Below, piece after piece: positions 23,399 to 34,700 of a stretch of 64,000 bases of DNA. Within the stretch, counting starts at the first letter, position 1. Each line of letters begins with the position of its first letter. The position numbers were made by a program, and so were the translations under genes. A model generated the notes under the pieces. The model ran no database searches and had not been told where the DNA came from. It worked only from the letters and a program-made list of their open reading frames with translations. The stretch is from Meandrina meandrites (Eukaryota; Cnidaria; Anthozoa; Scleractinia; Meandrinidae), in contig OY855913.1 in NCBI GenBank assembly GCA_963693305.1, forward strand, positions 4,026,001 to 4,090,000, in the 5' to 3' direction.

Positions 23399-26300
23399 TA
23401 CACTAAAATACGTTACAAAAAGGGGACAATTTGGACAGCCGGATGTAAATAATATCCCCGCTATATCGGGATTAAACTGTATATTATAAGGACTAAACGA
23501 TTTAAACTTACCTAAAAGATCTCCAGACATAACAATAAAGTAATTAGCGTAGTCTTGATAATCTAGCTGTTTACAAGGACCAGACTCAGGTGAGACCTCA
23601 TCCTTGGTATTGGCCCGCTCAGGATTTATACCTACAGGCATACAACACCACTCAAGTTAGCTTGCATTTAACGGTATATCTTCCCACCAATGGCATTCGA
23701 GTGATTTGTGTGATTACCGCGCTTTTTCTACACGCGCGAAGCTTGTTGTGGTGTTGTGACCAATCACAGCCAAGGTATGGTCAGGCGATACAAGGAATAA
23801 TCATGCCAGGTTTGGCTCGTGCGCTCTTTTCCCGCGCTTTCTACTCTTTACCGATCGAGTACTGATTGGTTAATTTCGTCAAGCTCTGTAGAAGCTAACT
23901 TTGTGAGTCGTTTTAGTTTTACGGAAAACACGAGGAGTCCTCTTTTCAAGCAAAAAACTCTCAACGCATAAACAAGAGACACAACTCAAAGTTGTTTTAA
24001 AAACAAAACTCAGTGTTGTGTTTGCTGTCATCTTTTGAAACAACCATTATAGTAATTATGTGGAATAGCTCACTTTAGAAGCGCGGTAAAAACAAGTGTT
24101 AGAAAAAGTTGCTCCCTCAAGTAAACGAATAAGTGCATGCTAAGTTAATGACACCCTGATTTACTTTGATTAATGAAGAACTGTTATGTGATGTTAAATC
24201 TCAGCTACCTCTACAGGGATCCACTCTGGAAAACATTTCTGTAGTTATAAGCGCTATTCCATAGATTACAAAATGGCTACTGAACCTGTTAACAACAGAC
24301 ATGAACCAAAAATTACTTAATGCAGACTTTCTTACAGAAGTAAATTAACTCGGCACACCGACGTTTTCTCTAATGCTGGTAGAAAAATGGTATGGGGACT
24401 TAAGAAATCATCGATTATAAAACCTTAAGCCTTGGCATTAGATTTTGATTAAGGGTTGGGTATTACGTTTCTGAAAAAAGAAGACTTTTTGAGATCTTGT
24501 CAAATCTTGCAAAATTGAAAGTTTTTTCCAAGCAGTTTTAAGCACGGAGGTATCCAGTAATTTTGATGTGGCAATTTTGATATTAAAGACAGTGCTAGAC
24601 TCCAAAGGCAAGAGAACAAGTAATCAAAATAAAATAAAAAACCGTAGTCGCGCAAAATCTCGCTGTTTAGTTGCACGTAGAGAGCCCCGCGCTCCAACTA
24701 CGCAGAATACGCGCGTGAAGTGACGACAAATGGCTCACCAAATAATCCATAATAAAATTGTAGATCTCCGGAACTCAGGAGAAAAAAGATCCGTTATCCT
24801 CCCTCGAGGAACCTGCAAAGAAAATGTATTTTATTTTGAAAACATTTCGAAATTTAACATTGAGTTATGAATTCAAACTGACCAATCAGGACAAAGATAT
24901 CGTCATTTCATAAACAGCCAATCAATATTTGATTAAAAACCAAAACCACTTATAAGAAGTAAGGGTAAAGTTTACCTCGTGTCTTTCTGAAGCAACTAGT
25001 TCTCCTGGAGGAAGCTCTTTATTGTTTTCTTTAGCGATCCTCTGTAGAATACACAGAGCTTTTTCTGGCTTGCCAGCTGCCATGTAGAAACGTGGTGACT
25101 CTGGAACGAGCTAAGACAAAAGACAGTGCATGAGTGCAATGTAAGAAATGAAATTCAAAATCATTTGAACACGGATTAAAATAGCACAATAAACGACTTC
25201 TATACTCTGTGTACCTTTTCTTCGCACTCTGTTGACTTCATTGTTGTAATTATTTATGGCATAGCTTGTAGTGATCGACAAGATCAACTTATTAGTGCAA
25301 TAAAATCACATATTAGCGTTTGATATTGCACTCGGAGAAAAAGAATACCTTTAAACATCAATTATAAACGCTGCCATTGCCGCTAGAACGCTGTTACCGC
25401 AATTTAAGCAAATGTTCTGGACTATGAAGGTAGCGTAAAGGTGTGGAAGGGGTTAGGTATTAAGTTTGGAATTTCGGTATTTTGGGGGGTTCATAAATTT
25501 CTGCCAGTAACTTTCTTTTGGGGTAAGCTGTTTTACTTTTGATGTAAAATCAAGGCTTCACTGGTACCTTTGCGCCTGTTTTCCTCGAGTACACACACTG
25601 GCCACTCAGTAGAGTTTATTTTTTCTGTCTGTTTGAAACCTACGAATCGCTCTACGGATAACAGGTCTCTTTAATGTTTGGCTCACCTTACTACAACAAA
25701 TAAAAAGAAGAAGAGGAAGTGCGGAGATGAAGAACAGCCATCTCCAGCCCAACGTTGGCATCACCACAAGTGCGACTAGAATCTCTAAGCAAGACCCTAG
25801 AGACCATGATAACTAGAAAAACAATAACAGGATTTAGAACATGTTTAATCAACTACATTGAGTGGACTGGTCGCAGAAGTACACAAGGTGCCATTTTAAC
25901 AAATCGTCGTTGAAGTATTAGAACAGTTAACTGTTTCGGATTTTTATTATTTTTTAGAGTACAAATAATACGCGAAACAAGCACAAATGTGTCGCGATAT
26001 TTTACAGTTAGCGCTTGTTACTTTTGGTTGTTTTTATCTGCTATGGAAAGCGAAGGACCCACGTGCGATCTGTGGTTTGGGTGTCACTGTTCTAGACTTC
26101 AGGTAGATGACAGACTAGACTCAATTTTAATAATCGCAAACTTCGAAAAAAAAACATTCTCGTCTTTACTCCAGTCTGTAACACTTAGACATAAAGAAAA
26201 TCATAGAAAATTTACCGAAAGAGCATTTAGCAGGACTCCTCTACGTTTGCTTGGCAGGAATTCAGCCCAAAGATTCATGCTACGATGAGAAGAAAACACA

Positions 26301-29300
26301 AACAAACAACAGGATAAATGATTGCAAACACTACCAGAAGCGAATAGGTTCTAAACAGTTGATTGTGCTAAGAAGGCTACTGCAACATTCTTCAAGTACC
26401 ACATGATAAAAATAAATCTAGATCTCTAATGAATATATAAGATTTTAAACTGTTTCAGCCGGCAGAAAGTTTACATGACAAGCCAACACGTTAATTTCTA
26501 GAGCGCTTTCTCTGAAGTGTTTGTGTTCAGTCGCTGATTTTCATGCCAAGTTGCCTGTCTTGCTGATAGCTTTTTACGCTATCGGAAATGCCTTTGTACA
26601 CGTTTTTAACAAAAATATTGGACAAGTGCAGGGTCGTCTAGATTTTAACCCAAAATTTACAAACAAAATGCATTTATTTGAGAAAAAATCCCTGGCTGAG
26701 TGAGATTAATTTTTCTGAAGAAATACCGTACGAAAAATGCTGAAAATAGTGTTTCTGCGCTTCTAGATTTCAAACTTTTCTGTGGGAATTGAATGCCTCC
26801 AGACCTCCCTAGTGGCTCCCGTTTTCGGCGATTGCAGATCTTGCCTAGTCTACGGCCCTGCAGTGAAATGCTTAAATCTTGCAATAAAAACAATCTCGAC
26901 ACATTATCAAGTGGTTAGAGCATGCGTCTCACCATTGCGCCACGCCTCCCATTCCCAGTCCCACCACGGTACTGAACGTCATGATCCAGAAGTAGTTTGG
27001 TGCAAACGTACTCAGCAAGCCACCAATAAAAATAATTACAGTGCAAGCCAGGACTTCCTTTGTGAAGAACATAAAAACACAAGTAAGGTGTAAAGAAAAC
27101 GTCTGCTTCAGCACTAAGGATTGAAGAAGCCTGATTGCAGCAAGCAAGAATCGACTAGGGGTATAACTACCATTGGCGTACTTAGGATGCGACCCGATCC
27201 TCCCCCCTTTTATTTTAATTTCTTCTGGGACTTTTTTTTACAAGCTTCTTCTGAAAACCTGTCATTTGAGGTCTTAGAGTTTTGTTCACCAATGTAGGAA
27301 ATAGCATCCCAGAGAAGGGAACCTAATTAATTTTTTTTTTAGTTTCCGTAGCATGAAGCGACCAGTCCCTCTTGAATAGGATGCTAGTCCATCGCATTGC
27401 TATTCCCAGCAATAAATTCGCTGGTACCCATTTATATACCTAGGTGGAGAGAGGCACTGTGAAAGTTCAGTGTCTTGCCCAAGAACACAACACGATGACC
27501 CCAGCCAGTGCTCGTATCCGGACCGCTCGATCCGAAGTCCAGTGCACTAACCATTAGGCCGCCGCGTCTCACAAAAAGTATAGTCTGCATGATAAGATGA
27601 AATTGAAAAAAGTCAGTTACCATCTTTCTTCCAAAGTTGTCTGAGACATAGCCCCAAATGCATGTGCTTATTGTCATTCCAGAGAACACGGCCTGAGGAC
27701 AGAATATAGATTAATAAAGCATAGATTATTATGCTCAATAAATAGGCGTAGATGGATACATTAAGGTTTGTGAGAGGGGACGATCTCGTCTTACTAATGC
27801 GAATAACAACTATGTCCTGCCCGCTGTTGTTTAACCCGCAATGCGTCGTTTGACTCTGTGGGATCGCTAGTTAATGTCTCAGGTTCATATGTACTGGAAG
27901 TTCTAATGCAGCAACATGGTAGGTGAAATCAGGATGTTCATAAGCGCATTAACGCTGAGATTAGTAAAGCACAAAAAACCTGAATTTAGTTCGTGTTCAA
28001 TTGGGATCAATCCTTTTAGGTCAGTTGGGTTGGTTTCGGGTGCTACTGTAAACAAACAAAGCGTTTTCATTTGGTCTGGTTGATAATTTTTTTCAACCGA
28101 CATTAAACTACGTTGAAACTGTTGATTTGGTCAAAGGTTCTCAATGGAACACTTTCTTTACAACGATTTTTGGTTAAAACGGTCGACCAATATTTAACCG
28201 AAAATGGTTTCCCTAGTAGAACTCGAAAAACTCAACCAATTCGCAACCAATAATGGTTGATCCCAATAGAGCACAGGCCGAACGATTATCAACAGTCTCA
28301 TTAACGGTTGGTAAAGTGTTCTTTCGAGATACACTTTGACCCCTGAATCATACTGAACCAGTTGCGTTTGTAAAGGTCCCAATACAACACGACCTTTAAC
28401 GGTGAAAGTAAAACATACCGTAGTGATCGTTGCTTCCTGCCACGTGGCTAAATTCCATTCACATCGGATTGCAGGACAAACAATTGCCAGAATTGTTACT
28501 TCCATCGAGTCCGCCATCTAAAACGTAAAATATATTGGGCTTTGAAATGTACAAAAGCCGTTGTTCCCACTTTTTTTTACTGAGATCCTGAGAATTCTCT
28601 CCTTCAGGATATTGCTCTATAATTGCGTATTGCTTCAGACATTATAATTATTAGACATTGCTTTTTTGTTTTTTGCGAAGGTAAAAAAGCTGACCATGTA
28701 CTTTTACAGCGCAATTCCCTGCTGTGTTCATTCCTGCTTGGATACTTATTGTAATTGTAGGTCGCGTACAGGTAATGGGTTAGTAGGGCTACATGTAGTA
28801 CCATGGCCAGGAACGCTGGAACGCCGGAACGACGCCGGAACACCATATAACAGCCCGGAACAACTCCGGACCGACTAAACACTATCCACAATTGAATCGC
28901 TAATACTTATCCTAATCCTACAACAACCTTGTTGAGGACAGCTTTGGGGTGTTCAGGCGTTCCGGTTTTAATACAGGCCCAAATTAAGCGAAGGAGAAAA
29001 CTGAGACCTGACTGAATCTTCGCGATTTTGATTTCAGTCATTGTCACTTTGCTCAAGTATCAGCAGCAGGGATTACATATCGTCTTTTTTGGTTAACAGT
29101 TAAAGTTGCTTAGAAGGAGTGGGAAAAAAACGCGAATGAATGGGCCAGTTAGAGATACCGGCTGTAAGAAGATTTGCCAAAAAATGGTACTTAGCGGATG
29201 GTTACTAAAACAGGTGTGGCTCAAGCTATGTATTCGCAGCATTCGCAGAGAATCTCGGAAAAGACATTTTCCGAGACTTACCCAAGCCAAGCCGATAACA

Positions 29301-29744
29301 AACATCAGTTTAACTTGAAAAGGTCCATAACCGAGTTGGTCGATCGCCTCTTCCACAGTGTAGGTGGCTTTACTTCCTAAAAATCAGAACAATTCAAAAA
29401 ATAAAAGAAAATTGTGATCGAAAATACCAAAAGAAAATATTAGATTAGTCGAAACAGCTATTTCTCCGGATCGAGATGATCTGGGTTCTAGCGCAGATTA
29501 TAGGCTTTTTGCGCAATGCCCATCAAAATTCATCCTCTTTGATATTGGCTAACTTGTACCTCGAAAATCTCGAGGAGACTCGCGAGGAACGCGTTCCACC
29601 GAAGTGGGCTCCACGAATTACGAGTAATATTGTTTACGTAATTTAACGGTCATTTTACTCACCCTGCTCCGAATTCTGCGACAAAGAGACGACTGGATCT
29701 TCTTCTCCAGCTGTAGAACCAAATTTCTCATCTTGAGTTTCCAT
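21000..29744 (-). CDS. SVOP: SVOP-like (synaptic vesicle 2-related) major facilitator transporter, complete, 497 aa
   Basis: Fourteen minus-strand exons: 29663-29744, 29282-29376, 28419-28517, 27621-27692, 26933-27057, 26216-26279, 25687-25812, 24976-25110, 24739-24812, 24209-24285, 23512-23631, 22664-22775, 21843-22017, 21000-21137. All introns are GT-AG with matching phases; 1494 nt close on TAA. It is an SLC22/SV2-related 12-helix transporter of vesicle membranes; its substrate is not established. Family marks: [18 protein letters not shown] before TM1, MADSMEV in TM1, the loop signature DNFGRKM after TM2, GGVAQ-type end of TM4, LVPESPRF after TM6, DKIGRKM after TM8, [16 protein letters not shown] between TM10 and TM11, and the C-terminal [11 protein letters not shown]. 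The hydrophilic loop between TM7 and TM8 (about residues 310-345) is acidic, with three Cys. Length is slightly below the roughly 550 aa of vertebrate SVOP, mainly at the N terminus. One intron holds a SINE and another two large microsatellites. Confidence 0.95.
23121..23259. repeat. (ATAC)n microsatellite, about 35 copies
   Basis: An almost perfect 139-bp ATAC tract in the SVOP intron between exons 22664-22775 and 23512-23631. It creates artificial open frames on both strands (Met-Tyr-Val-Cys and Ile-His-Thr-Tyr repeats). Confidence 0.98.
23336..23395. repeat. (AAT)n microsatellite, about 20 copies
   Basis: A pure trinucleotide tract in the same SVOP intron, 76 bp after the ATAC tract. Confidence 0.97.
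27341..27571 (-). mobile_element. tRNA-derived SINE in an SVOP intron
   Basis: The minus strand from 27571 reads GCGGCCTAATGGTTAG, then the internal region with GTATAAATGGGTACCAG and GCGATGGACTAGCATCCTAT, ending near GGTCGCTTCATGCTACGG. Same family as the copies at 9385-9660 and 34869-35165. The B box is changed (GGATACGAGCACTGG), so the copy is old. Confidence 0.75.
27988..28274. mobile_element. MITE-like inverted-repeat element in an SVOP intron
   Basis: The left end TCGTGTTCAATTGGGATCAA (from 27990) returns inverted at about 28243-28272 as GTGCTCTATTGGGATCAACC. A further partial copy (CGTGTTGTATTGGGACC on the minus strand) lies at 28378-28394, so more than one insertion or a larger composite may be present. 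Confidence 0.5.
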
Positions 29745-30442
29745 AACAGAAAAGATTAATCCCTTCAAAGCGATTCAACGCTTTGCAGTTATCTCAACGC
29801 CGCCAGAACAAACATCATGAGAGCACGAAGCGATTAGCCACTGTTTTAAACTGAAGCGATGTTTTTAAAACATGTACAGTTAGGTTTTCTGTTTTCGTAT
29901 TTCCTTAAGAGATAAGCGACTCACATCGCCAATTGTTCGGTTTTATGGATGATCTCTCCCGGTAAAATCGAGTTGACTTTCTCGAAGCGGGTACCAGCCT
30001 GTTTGGAATCGACCAAGCAAAGCTATGCATAATTCACGCTGATTTATTTACTTTCTAACAACAATCGTAACAAGCAAAACATTTATTTTCCCTGGAAGAT
30101 CAAAATATTCTCTGTCCGTTTCTAAGTCAGGTTATGGAGTCTCTAGCGAATGGCTTTGTCTTCTTAGGTTGCACTTTATAGCATAAGTGTCACAGTGCCT
30201 CTCAACGCCTAGAATTTCCTGGCGGACCTGTGGCACTAGGCTCGATTAGCAGCCGCTGTACGAGGAATGAGCCCGCGCAAGACATGACCCGAAGGAGCGG
30301 AGGAAATCGAACGCACTGTGGTATCAACGACTTCTATAAACCAAGCAAGGATCACTTGAACCAACAAGGGCAAATTATAGCTGGATGTTTATGTTTGTGT
30401 AGATCAGGATCCGCAGTGGACGTAACAAACAAATTTTGAAAT

Positions 30443-30722
30443 GCAAGGCTGATCAAACAGCTGTAAACTGATGTTATATTTAACATTAACTCGGCCCAAT
30501 ATTTCGGATAGACAAACCAGCCTTCATCAGGGGCATAAAATGCATAGTGAGGATGGAAACAAACGATTACATGTAAAATATTTTATTTCATCCCTTTTAA
30601 ATATCGTAACCGTCTCTTTCCATCCTCACTTAGCATTTTATGATGAAGGTTGGTTTTGCCCATCCGAAATATTAAGCCAAATTGAATATAACGTTAGTTT
30701 ACAGCTGTTTGATCAGTCTTGG
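30443..30722. mobile_element. Foldback (hairpin) element, about 280 bp
   Basis: The two halves are inverted copies of each other at roughly 80 percent identity: CTGATCAAACAGCTGTAAAC at the left end is mirrored at the right end, and AATATTTCGGAT, CCTTCATCA and GTGAGGATGGAAA appear in both arms. There is only a short loop near 30585. It could form a single long hairpin if transcribed. Confidence 0.75.
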
Positions 30723-31125
30723 ATTTTTAAGACTACTTGTGCCAAATTTGCCGGGATAGCCTGCTTGATTAAGATTCCAGGCCTGAGCCACTGCATATAC
30801 AGATGACCGGTTTGAACCCAGAAGCATTCCCTAGTATTTTCGATGCGTTACTATAAATTTGGACGGAAAGTGCAGTGGAGCCGTGCGTTTTCTATAAATC
30901 TGTTTGTCAAGTCTACTGGGGATTTGTCTAGGCTGTTTTCTGTCCCCCATCATCCTCAGCGTCTTATGATTTTATAAGAAACGACTGCAGTCGACAAGAG
31001 ACGACTCAGGACCGACCAGCCGAACTCGAGACGACAAGTGCTAACAGCCGACAGCAACTACAACGAAAAGGTATCGAATATATAAACTTTCAGTATAAAT
31101 CTACTAGCGTTCTATCACAAATGCC

Positions 31126-31405
31126 GCGCTCTGATTGGCTACGCTACCCACTATCTATTCTGTGATAGATAGTGAGTAGCGTAGCAGTATGCCCTTGCTA
31201 ACAAAATGGCGGCCGCTTCTTTACGTTTTCGAAGTGTCCGTGAAGAAGATTCAGACAGTTTACTGGTCGAGGCTGTTACAGAAAAGATTTATACTAAAAC
31301 GATTAGATTATTCGCTCTCGATTTCTATCGCGTGATAGTTGACTCGGGCTGCGCCCTCGTCAACTATCACGCGATAGAAATCTCGAGCTCATAATCTAAT
31401 TGTTT
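31126..31405. repeat. Two perfect or near-perfect hairpins bracketing an ATGGCGGCC start
   Basis: The first hairpin (31128-31177) pairs GGCTACGCTACCCACTATCT with AGATAGTGAGTAGCGTAGC. The second (about 31305-31402) pairs a 40-odd bp arm containing GATTTCTATCGCGTGATAGT with its inverted copy around a GC-rich loop (GGGCTGCGCCC). Both look like products of snap-back or MITE-type elements. Confidence 0.7.
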
Positions 31406-31752
31406 AATAGAAAAGGCATATAAATAGATATCTTTAATTTTGTTTTCAGGTGATACAAATCTAATAAAACTCGACATTTTAACATGTATGCTTCAAAAAC
31501 TAGCTGTCTTAATATATTGCTACGCGCTATTTGCAATTTTCACGTGACTTCTTTAGCCAATCGATCATAAATTTTCATAAAGAGTTCTATCTACCTAACC
31601 TCGGCAATCACCTCTTTGAGTCACAGACCAAGCGAACCGTTCATTCCAATGCCCGATACCCGGCCGTTTGGAGAGCGAACTCAGGCTCAGTGAGTTATTT
31701 TTGCGGATACATTACAAAGAATACATTGTAGGATTGGAAAAAGGTCCCATGC

Positions 31753-34700
31753 CTAGTCTCTTCCAACGTTATGTGTGGTCTCTGGTCGGTCTATTCGGTA
31801 AATCTTCTCTGCGAGGCTAAAGAACCCAGTGTACTGCACGTCATCAGGCGTGACGTCATAGTGATAGTGCCCTCCCTCTCCGTGATCGCTGAAGCAGTGA
31901 AAGTGTTCAATGCGCAAGTCCAGACCCTGAAGGAAAGGAAAGAAATATTAATAATAAATAAATCGGTGATTAAGTCGACAGTTTTTATTTCTTGGTCAGT
32001 AAACTACTGCTATGTGGAACGAGATGTCCCTCTTGGGACGGGTAAGCTGTTTGTGTTCTTAGCCAAGACGCTTTGCACCCAGGAAAATAAATGGTGTTAT
32101 AAATGGTGGATATTTCATAAACCTGGCTAAAAAGGAAGTAACTGAGACATAAAGTACTTACAGGATCGTGGCTTTCAAACACTCCAACACACACTAATGG
32201 GGCGCTCATTTCGTAAAATTTCAGCCAGTTATTCACATCGGCGTCCGTTTCAAGTGGATTATTGGAAAAGTCGGGCTGTAAATACAAAGAAACATTTTGA
32301 AGTATACAAAACAAGTTCTTAGCTTAGTGCTCATTTTAACTGCTGCTAATCCGAAACTATGTTCAATCTTTGAAAAACAGTTATATTACATTCAGAAACC
32401 AATAAACATGATAAATTTATAGAATCGAAAATAGGAAAAAAAAAATGATTGGTTTTAGTTCTTTCCAGAAGAATTCACAAGGAACCAACTAAGATTTTAT
32501 TCACGGGTTAGCGAATGGCTTACACACAACAAGAGGTTTAATTTGTACTTCATTATTTACCATGACGTGAATCTTGGCCTTGCCTTTCTCTATCACAAAC
32601 ACTCCACCTATTCCAACTGGTTGGTCTCCATAGCGACCGGCTAGTGTGTGTCGCATGCACGTGATAAAATTCTCTTTCCCAGTCCTTCTGCTGGCGCACA
32701 CCTTCAGAACCTGAAGAACAATACGTGCAAAAATCAGCAAATTAAAGCTCTGCTTTATGGAACCTCGTAGTATCTACAACATCATCACCAATATCATCAA
32801 AGCTTGCTACAAGGATATATACTTTTAACTATATTTCATACCTTCCCTGGATTTCCATCGCTAACAAGGAAATTTCCCAATAAACCAAATTCTCCACAAT
32901 TGTAATCTTCTAAGACACAGGACCCATTCTGAAACACAAATAAGTTTAAATCACATCAGTCTCTGGGGGCATTTCCTGGAGACTGAGGCCCTATTAGGGG
33001 CGTCTGGGTATCCCGTATCCCATTAATTTTTGGTTAGATAAATATCGCGTATCCCGTAAATTCTGGTGATTGCATCTCCAACTTTTACGTTCGATATCCC
33101 TGAATCTCTTGTTTTTAATGGGATACGGGATACTTAAAGATATCCCGTGTCCCATTAATTTTTCTCCAAAATATCCCGTATAAGTTTAAATAAGTTTAAA
33201 TCACATCAGTCTCTGGGGGCATTTCCTGGAGACTGAGGCCCTATTAGGGGCGTCTGGGTATCCCGTATCCCATTAATTTTTGGTTAGATAAATATCGCGT
33301 ATCCCGTAAATTCTGGTGATTGCATCTCCAACTTTTACGTTCGATATCCCTGAATCTCTTGTTTTTAATGGGATACGGGATACTTAAAGATATCCCGTGT
33401 CCCATTAATTTTTCTCCAAAATATCCCGTACCCCAATATTTTTTTACCCAAATATCCCGTATCTCTAAAACCCCTAATAGGGTCTCGAGCCTGCAAAAGA
33501 GAACAAGGGGTTGACTTAAACAATGATGAATTTAACCCTTTCACCGCCGAATTGTCTCAAAAATCGCGTTTTTAACCGTTAAACTGTGCTACGATGCTAA
33601 ATTTGCCTAAACTTTGTTAGAAAAACACTTTTTTACACTGCAGCAAGAGTTTGATGAGATTACATGGAAAATCTGGGAAGCGAACATTTTTTTACCTTGG
33701 CATATTCACATTCGCTGAAACGCTCCGATTTCTTATCTTGCTCTTTTTCCTTCCGTTTCTTTTTTCAGTTTTCTTATTCTCGCTACCTTTAACTATTGAC
33801 ATCCTTTCACCTTCTGGCCGAAAAAAGGTTTTAACTCAAGTATTAGAGAGGTTAAGCATGACGTTTACGGCAAACAGCAAACGGCAAAAATAATTCTGAT
33901 TTTGCTCACTTTTTCTTTAGCACTTAAATAAAGCCAGTCGAAAAATAGGAAAAAAATCCCTTAATCACAGTAAATGCAAACAATTTCCCTAAATTGTACA
34001 AACGGCTAAAATCAGACACCAAAAGTTCGATTTTTGCCGTTTGCCGTTTGCCGTAAACGTCATGCTTAACCTCTCTATTGATAAACCCTGGAAACGAGAC
34101 GACTACAGGTGTATTGGCCTGTTTTATCACCGATTTTGCACCAAAACTGATCATGCTTTTTTTATCAGCTCTGTCTAAATGCAGTCGATAAACAAAATGA
34201 AAATAGACAGTCCTATGAAAAGAACTATTCTAGCTGTATCAGTTGCTTATCACAAAAATCCGCTGACACGCAAATTGATGACGTCACAAGTGGTCCAATG
34301 ACTGTTCCTCCAGATGAAGGCAAAAAAGTCGACTTTGGCAGGGAAAAAGTTAAAGACAACTATGCCCAATTGTACATGTTTATTCGCTAAAAGTACCTCT
34401 TCATTAACTTTAGCAATCTTTGTTGCAATCACTCCTTTCTGTTCAGAGTTTGTCACCAAGTTTGCCATCATCTGAAACAAGTGACCAGCATTTAAATGTA
34501 GCACAGTTTAACCCACTGATATATTAAAATTATTAAAATAATATTAATTTGTGCATACCTAGTACACACCTCACTTAATTCTTGCTATATTCCCCAGTGT
34601 TTTACTGGTAGTTGAAATAAGCACCGCTCTCGAATAAGCACCACTCTTGAATAAGCACCGTACCACCCCTTTGACAGGGAAAATAAGCACCGTGGCACTT

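Larger units (their letters stand above)
29745..31752. other. SVOP upstream region and repeat-bearing intergenic DNA
   Basis: No gene that I can support. It holds the foldback element at 30443-30722 and two hairpins at 31126-31405, listed separately. A short frame at 31206-31394 starts with MAAASLRFRSVREED, reminiscent of the first exon of dispersed coral gene families, but it runs straight into the second hairpin and has no downstream exons. Confidence 0.5.
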
